Assembly: GCA_037951165.1 (NCBI GenBank)
Contig: JBBDHG010000097.1
Span: forward strand, 5,332,501 to 5,396,500
From: Lophius americanus
Lineage: Eukaryota; Chordata; Actinopteri; Lophiiformes; Lophiidae
Length of the DNA stretch: 64,000 nucleotides
Direction: 5' to 3'
Positions 58,560-64,000 of this stretch are shown one piece after another. The notes below the pieces were generated by a model. It did not search any database, was not told the origin of the DNA, and saw nothing but the letters and a program-made list of their open reading frames with translations. The translations under genes and the position numbers were made by a program. Each line of letters opens with the position of its first letter. The first letter of the stretch is position 1.

Positions 58560-58960
58560 TTTGCGCCGTCAGCTCCTCTCAAATCAACTCACACTGAATT
58601 ATAAATGGCGAACAAATGCAGTAAACTTCATTGACAAACAGCAAACGTGGATGTCTGAAGATTATTCTCCGCTATAGCGAGACCCTTGCGCCCTCTAATG
58701 ACTTATTGAAGCTCGCTGTGTTCGCCTCAGGGCGAATGCCATTTCTCCTACAAATGTGCGATGGCGGCTGTTGCACTGCCATCGGCTTCTACCGCGTTGA
58801 TGTCGCCGATGATGCATCAGAAAGTTTTGTCCCACTGCTTAAGCTTCTTATTTCCGGCTGGGTTTCGTGGAGAGGGTTCATATACGTAAGGGTCAGTTCA
58901 TCCTCCGGCGCCGCTGTGGTTTCTCTTATATTCTTAAGATAATAGGATTCCCCCTTGTTT
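58560..58960. promoter_or_regulatory. Candidate conserved non-coding element
   Basis: Repeat-free, balanced composition with TTTTGCGCCGTCAGCTCC, ACTGAATTATAAATGGCG and CATTGACAAACAGC. Its 103-residue plus-strand ORF shows no family motif. Conservation untested. Confidence 0.25.
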
Positions 58961-61900
58961 ACAGCTTCTGTCAACTATATGTGGAGGTCGAAACGCCCAA
59001 CGTGGCTTAAGACCTATGTAATGAGCTTATTTGTGCATCACAGTGGCATTTTGTCGAGGTCAAAGGTAACCGGTGGTATAAAGGATCTGGGTTTGACGTG
59101 CGGACACGTACTGGTTTGATGCTGCGTTAGCCGCTGGTAATAAACGGTGTATTACCTCCTGTGAGGCGTTTGCCAAAAGACTGTCTGTGTAAACTCTAAG
59201 CTGAGGTAGTTCAGAGGTGAGGAGGAAGAGATGATGAGGGAAGGACAGTCGGGAGATTAAATGAAGAAGAAGAAGGGTTGACTCTGACCCTGAACAGACC
59301 TTCGATATACTTCAGCACCCAACGAATATCTGCTCGTCTTGAAAGTACTGCATTTTCTTTTTCCAAGTCAAATATTTTTCCGGCTGTCATTTAGAAACCT
59401 CTCCGGCTTAAGTTTAGCGGAGTTCTTCACAATGATTCTGACTATTTATTGAAATCAGAATTATTTATCACCACTTCATTTTCATTTGAAGAACACTCAA
59501 TCACGGCTCCATTTGTCTGCTTGTCCAGAGGTCGGCGGTCGTGACAAAGTTCTCGACAGCGGTGAGATCCTCCACCTTTGCCACATACATTTTATCCAAA
59601 GCTCTGAGTCTTTGTGAGGCAGTGGTACCTCACACGATGACTCTTATAGACCTCCGACTTATGACGGATGATTAGCAAAGTTTTTGTTTTCCTTCATGTA
59701 CGTACGTTTAGTTGTATGTCTTCGCGGCACACACGGCTCTAAAGCTCCTTTCTGCACGTTATTTTTTCTTCCTCTTCGTCTTCTGACCTCCAAACATCTC
59801 ATTTTCAGTTTGTCCATCTGCTCATCGTATTTGTTCATGATACTCTTTTCACGTTAGTTTCACGGACTACGTTCAAGACCGTAAGCGGCGAGGTCCAGGG
59901 AACAACTGCCCCTAGTTAAGCAGGGGTTTATTGAGTGCTTGATTTGCTTTGCACAGGAGCGTCCTATGATGGGTGGAGCATCGACTTTTATTTGTCAAAC
60001 TTCTGTAAACTGTTGTGGCTGGGAGCCGGACTTGGTTCAACATAAATATGCAAATCAGAACCTGTTTAAAGTCACCTGACCCGACCTGACGCCTCCTGCT
60101 GCTGCATTCTGAATCAGACACCCAACGTTTAATCAGACACTGATCCGATGAATCTGATGGGGGGGTCAGTGAAGTTGGTCTAAAGCATTAAATTTGGAGT
60201 GACTGGGATTGAATGAATTGTTAATAACAGCCTTAGAAAAGATAAGAATGTAAACATTCCTCATCGACTAAAACATCAATATTTAAGGTTACGATATAAT
60301 AGCCCCTCCAAAAAGAAAGAAGATAAAACTAACGAGGGTCTTTTGACACAGGAGTCAGACCAGATGAGAAGAAAAAACTGAACAAATTGACATTATAAAG
60401 GACTCCACATTCTCTCTAGTAGGCTAGTAGAAGCCAGTAAATACTGTATATCGTGTAAATGTTTAAAAAAAAGAAGGAAAACTCAAACCACCTTTTAGAT
60501 TTCGGTCTATTTCTGTCTAACTGCCAACACACATAGAAGCCTAATTAATTGTTGATATTAAGTAGTTTATTATTTTAAACTCTGTTTATATAGTGGCAAA
60601 GCTACCTGGACAATGTGGTCTACTTTAAGGATTACGAGACAAAATATTCACACTGTCAACGTCCTGTAGCTCCCGTGGGCAGGGGGGGCGGTGCACAAAC
60701 AGTCCTTTTGAGCGCCGGAGTGTTGACTTTGGTCTTCAATGGGTTCTTCAATGGTTGACTCTGTGTCGTTGCCACGAAGTAGATAAATGTATATGTGTAC
60801 TGTATTTGTGTTAGCTAGGGGTGTGTTCCAATGCCAGGAAAAATAACAAGCACAAGGGAGGGTGTTGGTCAATAAGGCCACTTCTGGATTTCATAGGGTC
60901 TGCGGTTTTGGTCCGCGTCCCTGAACACAGAGACCCAGCATAGAGGTGTGTGTTTAGGCCCACTCCACAAGTGATGCATTCATCATTTCTTGAGTGTTCC
61001 ATCATTGGCTTTGATTGAGATTTTCCATCGCGAGGACTAATGGAGACATAAAACCCAGTGTTTTCTCCAGGTGTCCATGTGATGAAAGACCAAATCCTTG
61101 AATTACCATGTTTGTTAGTGTTGAACTCCTCTACAACACTGGGTCAAGTGAACGCCTCTCCACATGTCCCTCCATTAGATAAATAGGAAATGTGCTTTGC
61201 CAGTTTTGTATTTGATCCGATTTATTTCATAACCAAACACCCTACCACCAATCCCTCAGAGAAATATCTACCGGTGAGGAAGGAGAACCCCGGCAGACGT
61301 TAACAAGCCGCGTTTGTAATCGTTTAGCGACTAAAGGGAACGATCCGCGTTTAAGCGCCGTTTACACTTTTATTTATTAAATATTTTTAAGTGCGTTTAT
61401 TTCTCGATGTTCTTTCATATGCTAGTCAACGGAACGTTTCCATGACTGATTCAGAGGAATGTTAATGATGCAGAAGTATCATGTGACTGATGAATGATTT
61501 CCGTCGATGCAGGAACACAACCAATGCTGGAATCAATGTTCCACTGCTTTTTCTTTTTCAATGGTTTTTGAATATCGTACTGCGTCTACTCAAGTTATTA
61601 ACATATTTCTGTACTGGTTATTGAAGCTGATCAGACAGATTACCAAAGAATGTCAACATATCTGGAGGGCGGGTCATTACCCAACCAGCAGCGACCACCA
61701 CCCATCAGCGCCGTCCTCCTGCGGGATGGAGCGTGTCGTTGATCCCCCTCATTAACGTGTTTGTACTGGCGTCACATCAATTAAACATGCAGCAGTTTGT
61801 AGTGATGGGATGTCCTCTGATTTCTCTTAAAGGGACGTATAGTCTTACTGTCTGTCCAAATGTATGTAACGGGGAATGAACGGTACGTCCACGTCCACTC

Positions 61901-62139
61901 AGAAGTCAATGGAATTCCACAAGTGTTTTTTCCTTCTCCTTAAAGGCCACGACTCTTAGTTGCTTTTCTTTATTTGATGGTTGTTGCATTTCTGGTACAT
62001 TTGAATGTTGACTATTTTCATGTCATTTGGCTCCCATTCAGAGATCCGTCCACTGGACGCAATAAAATGGAATTTGGCACATGATTACTAGGGCTTGTAA
62101 AGATGTGCATCTCATATTAGGTGTCATCACCTTGCTTTA

Positions 62140-62600
62140 TTTTTACCTCCGCCATTGAAGGAGGTTACGTTTACACTCCTGTGTATTTGTTTGTTTGTTT
62201 GTGAATGAGATAACGGAAAAACTGCAGGGTGGATTTGATTGAAGTTTTACCCAGAGGCAGGTTTGGGCATATCTTAGAGGTTAATACATTTTTCCGACGC
62301 ATTTAAAATCAAACGAAATGAAATATGAAGCCATTTTGGAGTAGAGACGTCACAATGTGGCTAGTGCTGCCTTTTGTTCCTGGGGGAGCATCTGGTTGCT
62401 CAGTTACAACATTTCCTTTGATGCTTCCTTGGGAATGTAGCTGGGGGATTAGTGGGCTGAACAGAGACGCTGAAGTAGAAGGTAAAGGAGACGACCGGTT
62501 ATAGAGTGCTTGCGAGATGATGAGAGAGGAATCTGCATGAATTTATCCTAAACCTTGGGAATTACTGTGCTTGAGCTCTGAGGGCTTTTTTATAGTTATT
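62140..62600 (+). repeat. Dispersed non-autonomous repeat, copy 3
   Basis: Most complete copy. It starts TACCTCCGCCATTGAAGGAGG, whose ends pair as a small hairpin, then CACTCCTGTGTATTTGTTTG, AACGGAAAAACTGCAGG, TTTTACCCAGAGGCAGG, GAGACGTCACAATGTGGCTA, GGGCTGAACAGAGACGCTGA and GAATCTGCATGAATTTATCC. Confidence 0.75.
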
Positions 62601-63194
62601 TTTTGTTTTTAGGAACATTTGAATACTCTTCAATTGAGCAGCAATCTTTCTGTTGAAGTCTATTCATGGCTAAAACGTGGTGCAGACGGTACCGATCACA
62701 ATGATGCAAAATTGGATGAATGAAATGCGGCATTGAAACATGGCCTCTCTCTGACTCGTTACCTCGCCCATATTGACCTCAAGTAATCAGAGATATAGGA
62801 AGGATTTCTATCTCGATACAGAAACAATAACAAAAGCTCAAGTTGTCAAAACTCCAGCAGCAGTTAAAACCCTTTAACGTCTTTGCCATGGGCAAAAAAA
62901 AAAAGTCCCAAAAAATTCTTCTTTGCATGTTTTATTTCTTTGGGATATTCATTTATTTATATACATTTAAGGAATTTGTCAAAAAAAAACAAGATTTATA
63001 AAAATATTTTTTGTATAAAGTTTGTATTTGAAATAGTCCATTCTCATCAGATTAGCTCAACCAACATTTCTAGAAAACAACTTGACCCTCGTTTGACTTT
63101 TTCTTTGGTTTTATAAAGATACATAATTTTATTTAAGTCCTCACATGCTTCAAAAAAATAATTCAACTTATCCAATAGGACTTTCTCTCTAACA

Positions 63195-63315
63195 GGGTTA
63201 ATACCTCCTCCTCGTTCGACCCTTTGACCTGTGGTGTCCCTCAGGGCTCCATCTCCGGCCCCTTACGCTTTAGTCTATACGTACCACCACTGGGCCATAT
63301 TATAAACATGTTCCG
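63195..63315 (+). mobile_element. LINE reverse-transcriptase scrap
   Basis: Reads TCGVPQGSISGPLRFSLY followed by PPLGHII, the conserved GVPQGS block of non-LTR reverse transcriptases. Better preserved than the related piece at 49.2 kb. No flanking full ORF. Confidence 0.8.
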
Positions 63316-64000
63316 TCACGTTTCAATAAGAAATAGAGACTCAAAAGGAACATGACCAAACAGAGGAACAAGATTGCAAATACCTGTAACGAGGTAAATG
63401 TTGGGGGCTCTACCGCTTGAGACCTTGGTTGACGCACAATGACTTGTGTTTGCCAGGGAATCTGGTTGGGACTCCCGATTGACGCGCCTTCTGCTGGAAA
63501 ACAGCGATCGCATCCAGCATCTGCCTTCTCCGTACCTCCCTCCATTGTTTAATCCGAGGCATGTCGAGGTCAGAGAACACCTGTAGTCCCGTGTCCAACA
63601 CACAAACAGCAGCTACCTGCTGACTCTAGTGGTGACAAACCTACACAGCGGCCTCCTGCAGGCAAATCCAGGTTAATGGCTTGGAATTCTAATAAACAAA
63701 ACTGCTTTTCTTGCCGGCGGGGACAAAATGGGCCGATTTGGGGGTGACTGGCGCTGCTGTTGAATGTTTCTATTTTTGGAAAAGGAGCTGGGCTGGGGAA
63801 TCTCTGGGAGAAAACAGGGGCCGTGTGTGTGCGCGCTGGCATTCCTGGAGTCTGACCTATAACAGTAGCCTCTGTTTTCAGCGTTCGACTGGTGATCTAA
63901 TAGGAGTCCAGACAAACCCAAGATTGAGGAGCTGGCCGAGCCGTTAGTTCATAGCGGACTATTTCCTTCTTCTTCTTTTATTTATTTATCAAGGGAATGT

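Larger units (their letters stand above)
47001..64000. other. Presumed sox6 intron, distal part
   Basis: No SOX6 coding exon (N-terminal region, coiled coil or HMG box) was found in any frame. Contains microsatellites, LINE and Tc1 remnants, a third copy of the dispersed repeat and candidate conserved islands at 48,130-48,560, 53,180-53,400, 55,960-56,220 and 58,560-58,960. Confidence 0.45.

Noticed and set aside
28666..64000. Search for SOX6 coding exons (HMG box, coiled coil, N terminus)
   Set aside because: No frame shows the HMG-box signature or the glutamine-rich coiled coil; the region is treated as non-coding.
1..64000. tRNA, rRNA or snoRNA genes
   Set aside because: No cloverleaf with A/B box signatures and no rRNA-like stretch was recognised by eye; a tRNAscan/Infernal run would be needed to exclude small RNAs.

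Overview
The window is nuclear DNA from a vertebrate, almost certainly a teleost fish. It has split genes with GT-AG introns and long non-coding stretches rich in CA, GA and AT microsatellites. It also carries decayed Tc1/mariner transposons and fish-type non-LTR (LINE) fragments. No bacterial or viral gene organisation is present.

Layout. (1) Positions 1-12,787, + strand: twelve consecutive coding exons of the 3' half of a PLEKHA7-type adherens-junction adaptor. All exon phases join without a break, giving 525 residues and a stop. A read-through of the eighth exon offers a shorter C terminus with its own 3'UTR. (2) Positions 15,490-20,418, - strand: a complete five-exon gene for small acidic protein (SMAP, human C11orf58), 173 residues, tail-to-tail with plekha7. 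(3) Positions 20,419-25,100: intergenic DNA filled with dispersed repeats, plus one exon-like relic on the - strand. (4) Positions 25,100-64,000: no recognisable protein-coding exon. There are two promoter or 5'-exon candidates on the + strand: about 25,130-25,475, and a CpG-rich block at 27,170-28,150 with TATA-like boxes, GATA motifs and a long GCN tract. The rest is non-repetitive islands, AT-rich DNA, microsatellites and transposon debris.

As I recall it, the human 11p15 gene order is PLEKHA7 - C11orf58 - SOX6, with the same relative orientations. Part 4 is therefore most simply read as the 5' non-coding region and first introns of sox6, transcribed on the + strand. This is inferred from synteny, because no SOX6 coding exon was seen.

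The genes do not form a pathway. PLEKHA7 acts at the zonula adherens, SMAP is a small acidic protein of poorly defined role, and SOX6 is an HMG-box transcription factor with a large regulatory domain. Mobile DNA comprises six Tc1/mariner remnants, two pieces of one LINE family (one nested in a Tc1 copy with a target-site duplication), reverse-transcriptase scraps of another LINE, at least three copies of a dispersed non-autonomous repeat, and a short-TIR MITE. I found no convincing new gene system. The points most worth checking are the conserved-looking plekha7 read-through isoform, the presumed sox6 promoter with its poly-alanine ORF, and the nested and recently duplicated repeats.
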